Positions 12,401 to 21,989 of a DNA stretch of 64,000 bases are shown here, one piece after another. The stretch is from Anagrus nilaparvatae. Its lineage: Eukaryota; Arthropoda; Insecta; Hymenoptera; Mymaridae. The position numbers and the translations under genes were made by a program. The stretch's first letter is position 1, and the number at the start of each line of letters is the position of its first letter. Location of the stretch: NCBI GenBank assembly GCA_022575985.1, contig JAKSXM010000007.1, positions 2,048,501 to 2,112,500 on the forward strand. The letters are read 5' to 3'. The notes under the pieces were generated by a model. That model saw only the letters and a list, made by a program, of their open reading frames with translations. It was not told the DNA's origin and made no database searches.

Positions 12401-14094
12401 GTTAAGATTTTTTTTAATTTGCAGTTTCTCAAAAATAATAGTGCGAAAAAGTTTTAATTTTTTTAAAAAATATTCTTATTTTATGTAATATTTTTTTTTA
12501 ATTTATTCGTAATTAAGTAGTTAATTATTATAATTTTATAAAAATGCCTACATTTACTGTGTGCACAAATATTATGGTGAATGGAAATGATGATGATAAT
12601 GGTTTGTTTATATATAAAAAAAAACCTTGGAAAAAAAATTTTTGTTAAATAAATTGAAAATATTTTTTTAGGCGAATACAGAGTTGGTATCAAATTTAAT
12701 GATCAACACATACCAGATTCACCACATAAACTTTATGTTGCACCTGCAATGGGAGATGCACATAAACTCGAAATAGCACAAGTACCAACAAATATACAAC
12801 CAGATAAACCATCGACATTTATCGTACGTAAAAATGGCGCTAAAGGTGAACTTGATGGCAAGGTAATTTATATTTATATTTTTTTTTTATTATTGTCTTA
12901 CATTTTGTGTGATTCATCGTGTAACTATTCTGTTTGTTTTGTTTATTTATTTCTTTTGAAGACTATAATAAAAAATGAATTATGTCTTGATAACTCGGAC
13001 CTTTTCTACTTATAACTCCAATTTTGAATGCATTTAAGTAGAGAAGGTCCAAGTTGGTGGGACATAGAAATTTTAAATTAAATTTTATTAATTGCATCCA
13101 TTTTTTTAGATTGTATCTCCAACTGGTATCGAGGATGATTGTTTCATCCAATCAATTGATTCAGAAGAGTACTCAGTAAGATTCATGCCACGTGAAAACG
13201 GTGTACACAACATACATCTTAAATACAACGGCGTTCACATAAACGGAAGTCCATTCCGCGTAAAAGTTGGAAAAGTCGAAGCTGACCCAGCAGCCATACA
13301 AGCATCTGGTCCTGGTTTAACAAGTATAAAATCTGGACAAAAAACAGATTTTATTATTGATACGTGTAATGCTGGTGCTGGTGCATTGGCTGTTACTATC
13401 GACGGTCCAAGTAAAGTCGCTATGGACTGTACAGAAGTTGAAGAAGGTTATAAAGTTAGGTATACGCCATTAGCAAAGGGTGATTACTATATTAGTATTA
13501 AATACAATGGTTATCATATTGCCGGCTCGCCATTCAAAGTTACTTGCACAGGTAAGCATTTTATTTCGACTGGAATGTTTACAGATTACTTTAATCAGGG
13601 GTTTTAAAAATTAAATTATCAATTTGCAGGAAGAGATGTAGCTGAAACAGGAGCACAAGAAACAAGTTCAATTTGTGTCGAAACAATACAAAAGTTTGCC
13701 AAACAAGCTAAAAATCAGGGACCAGTTTTACCTAAATTCAAATCTGATGCTAGCAAAGTACAAAGTAAAGGAATGGGTCTTAAAAAGGCATATTTAGGAA
13801 AACAAAATGTGTTCACTGTTAATGCATGTGATGCTGGTAAATATCAATTATTAAGATTTATGAAAATTATTGAACATAAATTTTGAAAAAATGTTTTTAA
13901 TTATTTTAGGTAACAACATGTTATTCGTAAGTGTTTACGGTCCAAAAGGACCATGTGAAGAAGTTTATGTAAAACATGCAGGACGTAATAGTTACAATGT
14001 AAGTTATTTAGTTAAAGAAAGAGGCGAATATATTATCATTGCAAAATGGGGTGACGATCACATACCTGGTTCACCATTCAAAGTTGATGTCTAA
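3155..14094 (+). CDS. cher: Filamin (cheerio-type), C-terminal half, ten exons, 5' end outside the window
   Basis: Filamin is an actin cross-linking dimer that also scaffolds integrins and other membrane proteins through its late Ig repeats. The exons are 3155-3416, 8349-8489, 8907-9209, 9292-9891, 9976-10139, 10210-10501, 12672-12862, 13110-13551, 13630-13836 and 13910-14094. Phases agree at every junction and total 2787 nt (928 codons plus TAA). The product has a Lys/Ser/Thr-rich linker with an 11-Gln run, then filamin repeats matching human 16-24. Repeat hallmarks are [15 protein letters not shown], NGxHIxGSPF and DNKDGT. A hinge (near [11 protein letters not shown]) separates repeat 23 from the C-terminal repeat 24, which is the dimerisation domain in known filamins and ends [11 protein letters not shown]. 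The actin-binding calponin-homology domains must lie upstream of this window. The alternation of short-linked pairs 16-17, 18-19 and 20-21 is kept. The gene symbol follows the Drosophila orthologue and is an inference of orthology. Confidence 0.95.
3417..8348 (+). other. Filamin intron, 4.9 kb
   Basis: AT-rich intron between GTAAGT and TTGTAG. Apart from the candidate small ORF at 6859-7116, nothing recognisable is present. No inverted repeat or tandem array stands out. Confidence 0.8.
6859..7116 (+). CDS. Hypothetical 85-aa ORF inside a filamin intron
   Basis: I do not recognise this ORF. It runs from ATG at 6859 to TAA, same strand as filamin, within the 4.9-kb intron. The peptide begins [14 protein letters not shown], is acidic in the middle (SDESEEDTE) and has Cys residues in ICVCSE and TCQSH. 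Base composition is visibly less AT-biased than its surroundings and third positions are mixed, which is why it is listed where other short ORFs are not. It has no evident signal peptide, membrane segment or known domain. It could be a decayed retrocopy, a cryptic exon or a chance ORF. Confidence 0.25.
   Translation: MFKIEEIETHWDDLSIFYFNLFKEVTYSEYDFPEKGPICVCSEMQTVLSDESEEDTENFFVPIVTCQSHYYIQTRKGFDLVHFTF
8349..8489 (+). CDS. cher: Filamin exon b: repeat 16
   Basis: Acceptor TTGTAG, donor GTAAAC, phase 1 to phase 1. It encodes [20 protein letters not shown] and on to YNGEHVQ, the truncated first-strand form of repeat 16 that packs on repeat 17. Confidence 0.93.
8907..9209 (+). CDS. cher: Filamin exon c: end of repeat 16 and repeat 17
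   Basis: Acceptor TTTTAG, donor GTAATT, phase 1 to phase 1. It carries [10 protein letters not shown], then the whole of repeat 17 from [10 protein letters not shown] to [10 protein letters not shown]. Repeat 17 is a known binding site for GPIb-alpha and integrin tails in vertebrate filamins. Confidence 0.95.
9292..9891 (+). CDS. cher: Filamin exon d: repeats 18 and 19
   Basis: This is the longest exon, 600 nt, between acceptor TTTTAG and donor GTAAGA. It encodes repeat 18 (starting near [10 protein letters not shown]) and repeat 19 ([12 protein letters not shown] to [12 protein letters not shown]). It ends with a short charged linker [12 protein letters not shown] before repeat 20. Confidence 0.95.
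9976..10139 (+). CDS. cher: Filamin exon e: first half of repeat 20
   Basis: Acceptor ACTAG, donor GTAATT, phase 1 to phase 0. It encodes [18 protein letters not shown] to VHFVPR, the first part of repeat 20. Confidence 0.94.
10210..10501 (+). CDS. cher: Filamin exon f: end of repeat 20, most of repeat 21
   Basis: Acceptor TTACAG, phase 0 to phase 1. It encodes [11 protein letters not shown] to [11 protein letters not shown] (end of repeat 20), then repeat 21 from [10 protein letters not shown]. Repeat 21 is the main integrin-beta-tail and migfilin site in vertebrate filamins. The donor GTTTGT at 10502 is weaker than its neighbours. It is chosen because it joins SEPG to EYRVG in frame across a 2.2-kb intron. 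Reading through gives a stop six bases on. Confidence 0.92.
10502..12671 (+). other. Filamin intron, 2.2 kb, with GC-richer repeat fossil
   Basis: The intron separates two exons encoding parts of repeat 21. At 11476-11522 there is a GC-rich palindromic motif framed by GCATGC boxes around GAGCGAGCGTAACGAGC. A CTAGGGCA/TGCCCTAG stem lies at about 11597-11629. Around 11800-11850 a stretch (GTAGCTAGAAAACGCG, GGCCGCGC) resembles the core of the fold-back element at 36440-36530. This is most simply an old transposon fragment. Confidence 0.5.
12672..12862 (+). CDS. cher: Filamin exon g: end of repeat 21, start of repeat 22
   Basis: Acceptor TTTTAG, donor GTAATT, phase 1 to phase 0. It encodes [18 protein letters not shown] and the first strands of repeat 22 to GAKGELDGK. 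Confidence 0.94.
12981..13066 (+). ncRNA. Candidate intronic pre-miRNA-like hairpin in filamin
   Basis: Two 32-nt arms, 12981-13012 and 13035-13066, pair across a 22-nt loop. Only two positions mismatch (an A-G and a C-A); several others are G-U on the + strand transcript. The stem lies wholly inside the 247-nt intron between exons 12672-12862 and 13110-13551. Length, loop and the G-U preference in the sense transcript fit an animal pre-miRNA. I do not recognise the arm sequences as a known miRNA. Alternatives are a tiny inverted-repeat transposon relic or an RNA-editing stem. Confidence 0.4.
13110..13551 (+). CDS. cher: Filamin exon h: rest of repeat 22 and repeat 23
   Basis: Acceptor TTTTAG, donor GTAAGC, phase 0 to phase 1. 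It encodes [12 protein letters not shown] through [12 protein letters not shown] (repeat 22) and repeat 23 from [10 protein letters not shown] to [10 protein letters not shown]. Confidence 0.95.
13630..13836 (+). CDS. cher: Filamin exon i: hinge 2 and start of repeat 24
   Basis: Acceptor TTGCAG, donor GTAAAT, phase 1 to phase 1. It encodes the hinge ([13 protein letters not shown], then [16 protein letters not shown]) and the first strands of repeat 24 ([15 protein letters not shown]). Confidence 0.94.
13910..14094 (+). CDS. cher: Filamin exon j: repeat 24 (dimerisation) and stop
   Basis: Acceptor TTTTAG. It encodes [17 protein letters not shown] to [11 protein letters not shown] followed by TAA at 14092-14094. 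This is the canonical filamin C-terminus. Confidence 0.96.
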
Positions 14095-17000
14095 AATTAA
14101 AAAAAAAAATTTTTATAATCAAATTAAATCAAAAAGAAATTAAATTTTATAAGAAAAAATCATAAAATGAGCAAAAAAAATAATAATAATCATAATCAAT
14201 TTAAAAATCATTTTATTATAAAAAAGTCACGTCGAACGTGACTCTAATATTTTTCTTCTTTTTTTCTTCCATCTTATTACATTACATAAATACAAATGAT
14301 TATTCAATTTTATTGTTAATCTTAAATAGATATTTATTATTAAAAATTATTAATTTATTACTTTTTAAATTGTTATTTATTAAGTCTTAGTTTTATTATT
14401 CTATAATGTTATACCAAAATAATAATACTGTTTAGAAATTTATTTTTTGGGTTTATAAACTTGATTTGTAAATTTGAAACATTTTTTCTAACAGTCGGCA
14501 TTAGCCTGGCAGTTGTTTTAAAAAAATGTTTGGATTTTTTAATTATAGAGCAAAATAAGTAAGATTTGCCTTATTTTTACTGATTCAAATACTTTGAAGA
14601 CTTTTGGGAATCTTATTTTTTTGAAAAAATTCAGCTAATTTCACTCTGTAATTTTAAATAAAACCTAAATTTTTAAAATAACTGCCAGGCTAGTGTAAAT
14701 ATAAAATTATGTTAATTTTAGAAAATTAAAAATGAAATATTTATAATATTATATATAAAGTACATTTTTTTGGCACTCATACAAACTCAAACAACGATTA
14801 TTTACAAAAAAAATCAACGTTCTAATTGTCAAAAATGTATAATATTAAAATTACTACTACTACTTTAAATAATAATCATAATCATAATCATAAAAGATCT
14901 AATTTTGTAAATTTTGGGTGCGATTGTTACCGTCAATTTTTAATAATATTTGTAATACAATAAAAAGAGTCTGTCAACTAAAATAACTAAAAAAACTCTA
15001 CTAAAAAAAGTTGACTGTACCTCTAAAAAAAAGTTTCTTCATTATAGAATAAGTGTAATATATATAAAATTAATGTAGACAACGAAATAGAAATGAAAAG
15101 TAATTCACTAAAAAATATATTAAAATAAATTAAGAACTATATTAGTGAAAAATTCAAGAAAAATTTAAATGTTTTTACTACTTTTTAATAATATTAAGTA
15201 CTAAAAAGATTTTAATGTAAATATAGCAGTATCGTTTAATTTCATATTTTTGAGTGAAATATTTCGATTCTGCTGTATGATAGGATCAAAACTCGTAATA
15301 ACTTCATTAATTAAAATACATGTCAATATTATATACAAACTACATTTTTTATACATTTAAATAATTTTACCAATTGTGCCTTAAAAAAAGTCAAAAACGA
15401 AAGAAAAATGTATAAAGAAATTTTTATGTTCTTCCATCGAATTAGTTCTTATTCTACGTGTGCAACAGTTTCTTAATCATTAAATCAAAATGTGCAATAT
15501 TTCTATATATTTTTTGGTTTTCTTAATATTAACCAATTCAATTATTATTGCTTTTAATTTAAATATATCTTTGCTTTTCTTAAAATTCTGCTTTTAATTA
15601 ATTAAAATGTGTAGTATGAAAAAAGAAAAAATCTTCCTTATGTAAGTCAGATATTATGTGCCTTTTTTGAGTTACCTAAATATAATAATTAAATATATTT
15701 TTTTTATATACAAAATCATTTATTGTTCTTCTATCTTCTTTTTTTTTATAGATTTTAAGTTATATTATTATTATTATTATTAATTAATGTATGTATTTCT
15801 TTAAATTATAAATAAAATGATTTAAAAAATTATAAAAAAATGTTTTTTATATATTTTTTCTAATATTCTCTATAGAAGACAAATAGAACTTTCATTGCAT
15901 AAAAAATCAGGTCATTTAAAAATTTTGATTTTATAGTTTTTGATGAAAATAAAATTATATTTATTGAAAAAATAATAGGTAACCTATTTCAAATTTAAGT
16001 ATTTAAAAGACCGAAAAAAATGAATTTAGAACAAAGTTTTTCTCGCTAGAGAAAAATTGAATTCTTTACTCGAAACAATAATAAAAAATTTCATTTTAAT
16101 TATATTCGTTCACTAATCATTGCTCTTCTATTTTTTTCCAGGGGGGCCAGGACAGGGTTTTTTCTGCTCATTTGCAAAACTTTAAAGTTTTTGCAAAATC
16201 CAGCTTGGATTTAAAACTTTTGTTAATCTCATTCGAGTGCATTTTTGCAATTATGAAATTTTAAATTTTTATAGTATTTTGAATAGGTAATTCACATTAG
16301 CGAATATCTTTATTAAAGTTATAAATAATTCAAGTTATTCAATTTCTACCAGAATTCAGCAGTTAGTTATCAATATTTTAAAAATATTTTATGCTTACCA
16401 ATTTTTAAAAGACGTATTGTAACAAGAATAACTTTTTTACAATTATATATCGCTCATTTTCATTTTTTTTGCAAAAATAGTGTCACGTGGTCGTATATAC
16501 CGATTGAAGTAAGAATTTACAAAATCTTTTTGTATCAAAATTTGTATTTCAAAAAGTTGTTGGCCATACACCATAAAAATTAACAAAATTTTAAGTTGAA
16601 AAAAAATTTCTGGCTAAAATATGACAAAAAAGCCTTTCCCCTTCCTATTAAGAACTTGGCGTTTTAAGCACAATAAGTGCATGGATTTTTATTTTATTTT
16701 TTTTAAAGTTAGTATTTCACTTAATTTTAGATGCAACAACAGCTATTTAACTTTAAATTAATGTTTTAGATGCTATTTTAGTTTAAAATATGACCGAAAA
16801 TTTCGTATTTATTCACAAAAGCATAAAAATACTTTTTTATACCTCAAGAAATAATCTGTTTAAAGCACAATAATAAAAATTTTTTAATTTTAATAAGTTT
16901 TTATGACAATAACAAGTTGTAATTATTACAAACTAAGTACTATAAACAATTACCTTTATGTTTTTTTTACTATATTTGACTGACTGTCTTTTATTAGTAT

Positions 17001-17109
17001 TTGACAATAATTGTATCAAGTTGCCTTTAATTTTATTTTATTCGGAAGTATAAAAATATTTTAAATCGATAATTTCCGATGGAATTACGACAAAAATCGC
17101 TGATTCTGT
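14095..17109 (+). other. Filamin 3' UTR and AT-rich intergenic DNA
   Basis: Transcription of filamin must end somewhere here. AATAAA-like hexamers occur near 14960 and 15808, but none can be chosen with confidence. A 7-bp perfect stem (GTCACGT/ACGTGAC) sits at 14226-14242 just after the stop. A small inverted-repeat element is listed separately at 14504-14690. From about 14700 to 17100 I see no gene or repeat. Confidence 0.5.
14504..14690. mobile_element. Small TA-flanked inverted-repeat element (MITE), 187 bp
   Basis: The ends begin GCCTGGCAGTTGTTTTAAAA and, on the other strand, GCCTGGCAGTTATTTTAAAA. TA dinucleotides flank at 14502-14503 and 14691-14692, as expected for a Tc1/mariner-mobilised MITE. 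It has no coding capacity. It sits about 400 bp past the filamin stop, possibly within the 3' UTR. Confidence 0.65.
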
Positions 17110-18350
17110 TAACTGGACTAAGTTTATCTGAATCAGCACAATGTGCGGGAAAAATACTGTCAGTATATTGGATATCTGGTTTGGAAATTTTTTTATGCAT
17201 CAAACGAATTAGCTTCGAAAAGATTTTTGTTTGAAGAATTCAAAATTATATTCTTTTTGAGGCAAAAGAGTAATATCCTTATACTTACTTCGGTAAGACA
17301 AAAAATAGATTTTTTTGTAGTTTTTTGTCTTTGCACCCATTTATAATGAATTTGCATTGAGAAAACATTATAAGTTCGGATCCATTGATTTTTTTCTTTT
17401 GTAGTTAGCGAAAAACCATTTTATTTAAGCGCATTCACTTGAGACTACCAGATATTTTTTTATTTCCTTAAAAAGATTGATAATAAAATAATTTACAATA
17501 AACACTTTTGAAATTTATTTTTCTTTGATAAAAATTTTATCCAAAGTCCTACCCCATCTTAAGGCTTAGAGAATGTACAAAAATAAAAAATTATTATTCA
17601 TTCAAAGCTAATTTCAATTATTCTCTAAACTCTTTAGTAAATATAAATTTTAAGTGAATTTTAAGTGAGTTTCTAGATTTTAACGTGGAAAATGTATTTC
17701 AATTGTAGTGAGCAAAAAAAAAACGCTTGTGATAATCGAATTTTTCTTGCAATAAAAGGGAACCCACTTGAAAGTTCATTATTTCCAACCCATATTATTA
17801 ATTTTAAATTTAGAAATACAATAATTTATTTTAAAAATGAATTAAATATATAAATATAAATTTTAATATCAATATTTATAATGCATTAGACTTTTAGGCA
17901 TTTTTTTAAAAATAGCAGAATTAATTTTTTTCTCTTCGAAAAATCAAAAAAAAAAAAAATGAAGATCGTTTTTTCAATATATTCGGAGACAATAATTCTC
18001 AACAAAAATTTAATTTTAATGTTTTTGAATTTTTATCATCTTTAATTCAAATTTTAAAAACTCTGAGTTCAAAAATTTTCTTATACTTAATTTTTTGTGT
18101 TTTAATAAAACGTGTGCTTACAAAAATTTTGCTGTTGAATTTCGCTGTGTTCAATTTTGTGATTAAAACTAAGGTTATATTAATGTAAATAGAAAATAAT
18201 ATAATAATAAATTTTAATTTTCCAATTAAAAATAAATATAAATTAATAATTTTAGTATTTTTAGAAGGCTTGCGATTTTGGAAACAGAATTAAAACAAAT
18301 TCGGAAGATAACTTGGTTACTTTCAGCAAAAAATTAAAAATTTTTAAAAA

Positions 18351-21300
18351 ATGGATGGTACAAAAAATAATGATGGAATACTAACGAACGAAAATCAAAA
18401 AGTAATTTATTTAGAAGAACCAATCAAATCAGAAAATGATAAAAAAGAATATAAAGTTATTTTATTGGAAAACGGCTTAACTGCGCTCTTAATCTCTGAC
18501 ATAAACAATAAAAAAATTATCAATTCTGAAGAATCAGAAAACATTAAAGATGAAATAATGGCAGCTTGTAGTTTATGCATTAATGTTGGCAGTCTCAGTG
18601 ATCCTGTCCAAGTTAAAGGATTAGCTCATTTTCTAGAACACATGGTTTTTATGGGCTCGGAAAAATATCCAGAAGAAAATGACTTTAGTAGTTACATATC
18701 AAAAAAAGGTGGCTCAGAAAATGCCTCTACTGGTTCTGAATTTACTACATTTTACTTTCAGATTCAGCAAGAACATTTATTTTCAGCCTTGGACCGATTT
18801 GCACAGTTTTTTATCAAACCTTTGTTGAATAAAGATTCCATCTCTAGAGAAATAGAGGCCGTTGACAATGAATTTAAAATTGATTTAATGGATGACGGTC
18901 GACGGGAAATTCGAATTCTTCAAAACCTAGCAAATGAAAATCATCCAATCAGAAAATTCAAGTCTGGAAATTTGAAAACTTTAAAAGATGATATTGATGA
19001 AGATTCTTTGTATTCAGAATTGGTAAAGTTTCATCAAAGGCATTACAGTGCCAACAGAATGAAATTAGCTATCAGAGCTAAATTATCTTTAGATCAGTTG
19101 GAACAATACGTTGTTGAATGTTTTTCCAATATTCCTAATAACAATTTGCCAGCAGAAGATTTTGATGCTTTTAAAAACATTAACACATTCATGACACCGG
19201 ATTTTAAAAAATTAATCAAAATTAAACCAAATAATGAAATTTATAAATTAACAGTAACCTGGATGCTACCTTCATTATTAAATTTTTATAAATTAAAATC
19301 TTTCGAATATGTGATTTGGTTCATCGAGCATCAAGGTAAAGGATCTTTACATTCGTATCTTAGAGATAAACAATGGTGTTACAATTTAACTGGTGAATAT
19401 CAAACATTTATTACTTTGGGTAATTTATTTTCGATAACTGTAAGTCTAACTGAAAAGGGATGTAAACATTTTAAAGAAATCTTGGATGCTATTTTCTCTT
19501 ACTTAAATTTACTTCTTCATGAACTTCCTAATGAAAAAATTTTTAATGAAATCCAACTAATTGAAAAAACAAATTTTCAATTTTTAAAAGATACTAATCC
19601 GTATGGATACGTGAAAGGTTTATCAAAAAAGATGCATCGATACTCTCCTGTAGATTATTTAGCAGGGAATTTATTTTCCAAATATGACGCAGATGAAATT
19701 AGAAAAACTATTTTAGCACTGAAACCAGAAGATGCTAATATTATTTTAAGCAATTATGAATTGAATGAAGAAGATTTTGATAAAATTGAACCGTGGTTTA
19801 AAATTAAGTATTCGTCATCAGAAATACCAGAAGATTGGATTATTTATTGGAAAACCATAAAACCATTTGAATGTTTTCATTTGCCTGAACCAAATGAGTT
19901 TATTGCTACCGATTTCAGTTTAATAAAATTACCATCAACTATTCAAGATTATCCAAATAAAATTTATCAAAACGACTTGGTGGAAATTTGGTATAAGTCT
20001 GATGCAGTGTTTCGAGATCCAAAATGTTGCATAAATTTTCATTTTTTGACTCCTTTTAGCAATAAACCAGCAGAAACATCTGCACTGGATACATTCTTCA
20101 TTATTGTAGCAAATATTTTAATTACAGCTGAATTATCTGATGCATTCGAAAGTTATTTATCTTTCGAAATATCCTTTGACGAAAAGAATAGAGGTATAGA
20201 AATAAAATTAAACGGCTATAGTCAAAAAATACCTTTATTGCTTAAAACTTTGGTTAAATATTTAAAAAATTGTTATTCACGGATCGAAATTGAATTTTTT
20301 GAAGAGTTAAAAAAGACTGTTGTAAACGTTTGGAATAATATTTTAAATGATGTTAAATTACTTCCCGATGTACTCAGACAATCAATTTTACTAAAAAGTG
20401 TCTGTTCTCCAGTTGATATATACAATGAAGTAGTTGACTTAAAATATGATGATTTAATAAATTTTTTTAAAAACATTTTCAATAATGTGTATATAAAATG
20501 TCTCGCACAAGGAAATCTAAGTGCAGAAAATGTTGAATCGTTGGTCATAGAATGTACCGAAATTTTAGAAAGCAATCCGTTGAAAAAAGAATTGCGTCAA
20601 AAAATTTTAATAAACAAATTAGAAATAGGAGAAAAAATTTGTAAAATTAAAAGTTTTAATAAAAAAGAAATCAACTCTTTGGTTGAAAATTATTATCAGA
20701 TTGGTGTTAGCACATTGGATCTAAAGGCTACGTTACAAGTTTTGATGATTATAATGAATGAGCCATTGTTCAATGAACTTAGAACTAAAGAACAGCTTGG
20801 TTATAGTGTAGATAATGATTGTTATGATGATTTTGGCATTTTGGGATTTTCGATTACAGTTTTACATGAATCTAGCAAATTTACGTGTGAATTTATAAAT
20901 CAAAGAATTGAACAATTCTTAATTTATTTTAAAGATTTTTTAAAAAATATGCCAGAAAAAGATTTTGAATCAATAAAAGATTCTTGCATTAGATCATTGA
21001 AACAGGTTGATTTGAATTTGTATTCTGAATGTTCCAGAAATTGGCTTGAAATTGTAGATGAGAAATTCATGTTCGACAGACGTGATAAGATAATAGAAGC
21101 ATTAATAAAAGTAACTCGTACTGACGTTCTTAAATTGCTGGAAGATTTTACAGCAAACGGTGAAGACTTTAAGAAATTGAGTATACAAATCGAAGGTTGG
21201 CCTGCTGAATTAAATGACGGCAATGAAAATGAGATCGAAGCAAGCAGTGACAATTTAGAATTTTCAAAATATTCATTCAACTATTTGGTTCCAGATAATG

Positions 21301-21383
21301 AAAGTACATCTGGCTTGTACATAACGAATATCGAATCATATAGTGAAAAGCTTTTATCATTTGATAAGAAGAACAATGATTGA
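18351..21383 (+). CDS. Nardilysin-like M16 zinc metalloendopeptidase, copy 1, intronless
   Basis: M16A peptidases enclose small peptides in a chamber formed by two halves and cut them inside it; nardilysin prefers dibasic sites. The 1010-aa product opens with EYKVILLENGLTALLISD, as nardilysins do, and has no signal peptide, so it is probably cytosolic or unconventionally exported. The inverted zinc site is intact: His93-x-x-Glu96-His97 in GLAHFLEHMVFMGS, with distal Glu174 in VDNEF exactly 77 residues on. The C-terminal half keeps LRTKEQLGY (Arg811, Tyr818), which contacts substrate in M16A enzymes, and GILGFSITV. Four M16 domains are placed at about 35-270, 280-520, 540-770 and 775-975. The long acidic insert of nardilysin is reduced to about NSEESENIKDE (58-68). 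The start is chosen by the family alignment and a context AAAATGG conserved in all three copies. A conserved TTACTTTCAG at 18317-18326 could be a leader-intron acceptor. Insulysin is the alternative call, but the signature wording favours nardilysin. Confidence 0.93.
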   Translation: MDGTKNNDGILTNENQKVIYLEEPIKSENDKKEYKVILLENGLTALLISDINNKKIINSEESENIKDEIMAACSLCINVGSLSDPVQVKGLAHFLEHMVFMGSEKYPEENDFSSYISKKGGSENASTGSEFTTFYFQIQQEHLFSALDRFAQFFIKPLLNKDSISREIEAVDNEFKIDLMDDGRREIRILQNLANENHPIRKFKSGNLKTLKDDIDEDSLYSELVKFHQRHYSANRMKLAIRAKLSLDQLEQYVVECFSNIPNNNLPAEDFDAFKNINTFMTPDFKKLIKIKPNNEIYKLTVTWMLPSLLNFYKLKSFEYVIWFIEHQGKGSLHSYLRDKQWCYNLTGEYQTFITLGNLFSITVSLTEKGCKHFKEILDAIFSYLNLLLHELPNEKIFNEIQLIEKTNFQFLKDTNPYGYVKGLSKKMHRYSPVDYLAGNLFSKYDADEIRKTILALKPEDANIILSNYELNEEDFDKIEPWFKIKYSSSEIPEDWIIYWKTIKPFECFHLPEPNEFIATDFSLIKLPSTIQDYPNKIYQNDLVEIWYKSDAVFRDPKCCINFHFLTPFSNKPAETSALDTFFIIVANILITAELSDAFESYLSFEISFDEKNRGIEIKLNGYSQKIPLLLKTLVKYLKNCYSRIEIEFFEELKKTVVNVWNNILNDVKLLPDVLRQSILLKSVCSPVDIYNEVVDLKYDDLINFFKNIFNNVYIKCLAQGNLSAENVESLVIECTEILESNPLKKELRQKILINKLEIGEKICKIKSFNKKEINSLVENYYQIGVSTLDLKATLQVLMIIMNEPLFNELRTKEQLGYSVDNDCYDDFGILGFSITVLHESSKFTCEFINQRIEQFLIYFKDFLKNMPEKDFESIKDSCIRSLKQVDLNLYSECSRNWLEIVDEKFMFDRRDKIIEALIKVTRTDVLKLLEDFTANGEDFKKLSIQIEGWPAELNDGNENEIEASSDNLEFSKYSFNYLVPDNESTSGLYITNIESYSEKLLSFDKKNND

Positions 21384-21519
21384 TTTTTTGTAAACTATTA
21401 TATCTAAATTTATATATGTTATTTTTTTTTCTTTTAAATTATAAATATAAAATAATTTCCAAAATTATAAAAAAGGGTTTTTTATTAATTTCCATTTGTA
21501 ATTTAGACTTAATTTTAAA

Positions 21520-21525
21520 AATAAA
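21520..21525 (+). promoter_or_regulatory. Candidate poly(A) signal AATAAA, protease copy 1
   Basis: AATAAA lies 137 bp past the stop and is conserved in position in the duplicate downstream of copy 3 (52566-52571). Cleavage here is inferred. Confidence 0.45.
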
Positions 21526-21989
21526 AAGAAAGATTTTTTTAAAATTGGTTTCAAGAAAATTATCACGTTTCTTTTTAACACTTTTAGATAAAGTTTAGCA
21601 TTGATAATAGTTATTGGGTTTTTTATAATAACGAAATTATTCATAAAATATTAAATAATAAATTTTTAGTGTTGGGGAAAAACTTTTACTTTGACTATCT
21701 ATCTAATTTAAACTCCCATAGAAAAGAATTAGGTATTTGTTCGAAATATAAATAAAATAATAGATTTTCCTTATTTTTTTTGGCAAAATCTTTGAGACAA
21801 AATTGAATATATTTTAAAAATTTAGGTGACATGCAAAAACGATAGTTATAAAAAAATTCTGAACACTTGAAGCTCTATGTAAAACTATTAAATATTACGT
21901 CCAAAATTAGAAAAAAAACCAATTTCAGACAAAAATGTTTACAAGCTCAGGTATCAGATCCAAGAGATTGACTAAAAACGAATTTCCTG

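Noticed and set aside
20273..20575. Minus-strand ORFs within the protease genes (also 20924-21280, 44062-44364, 44713-45042, 51306-51623, 51972-52328)
   Set aside because: They are antisense shadows of the conserved protease frame and recur in each copy only because the sense sequence is conserved.
18351..21383. Independent retroposition of each protease copy
   Set aside because: Copies 1 and 3 share kilobases of flank on both sides, and copy 2 shares part of the 5' flank, so the copies arose by DNA duplication. Only the founder could be a retrocopy. No poly(A) tract or target duplication was seen at the ORF edges.
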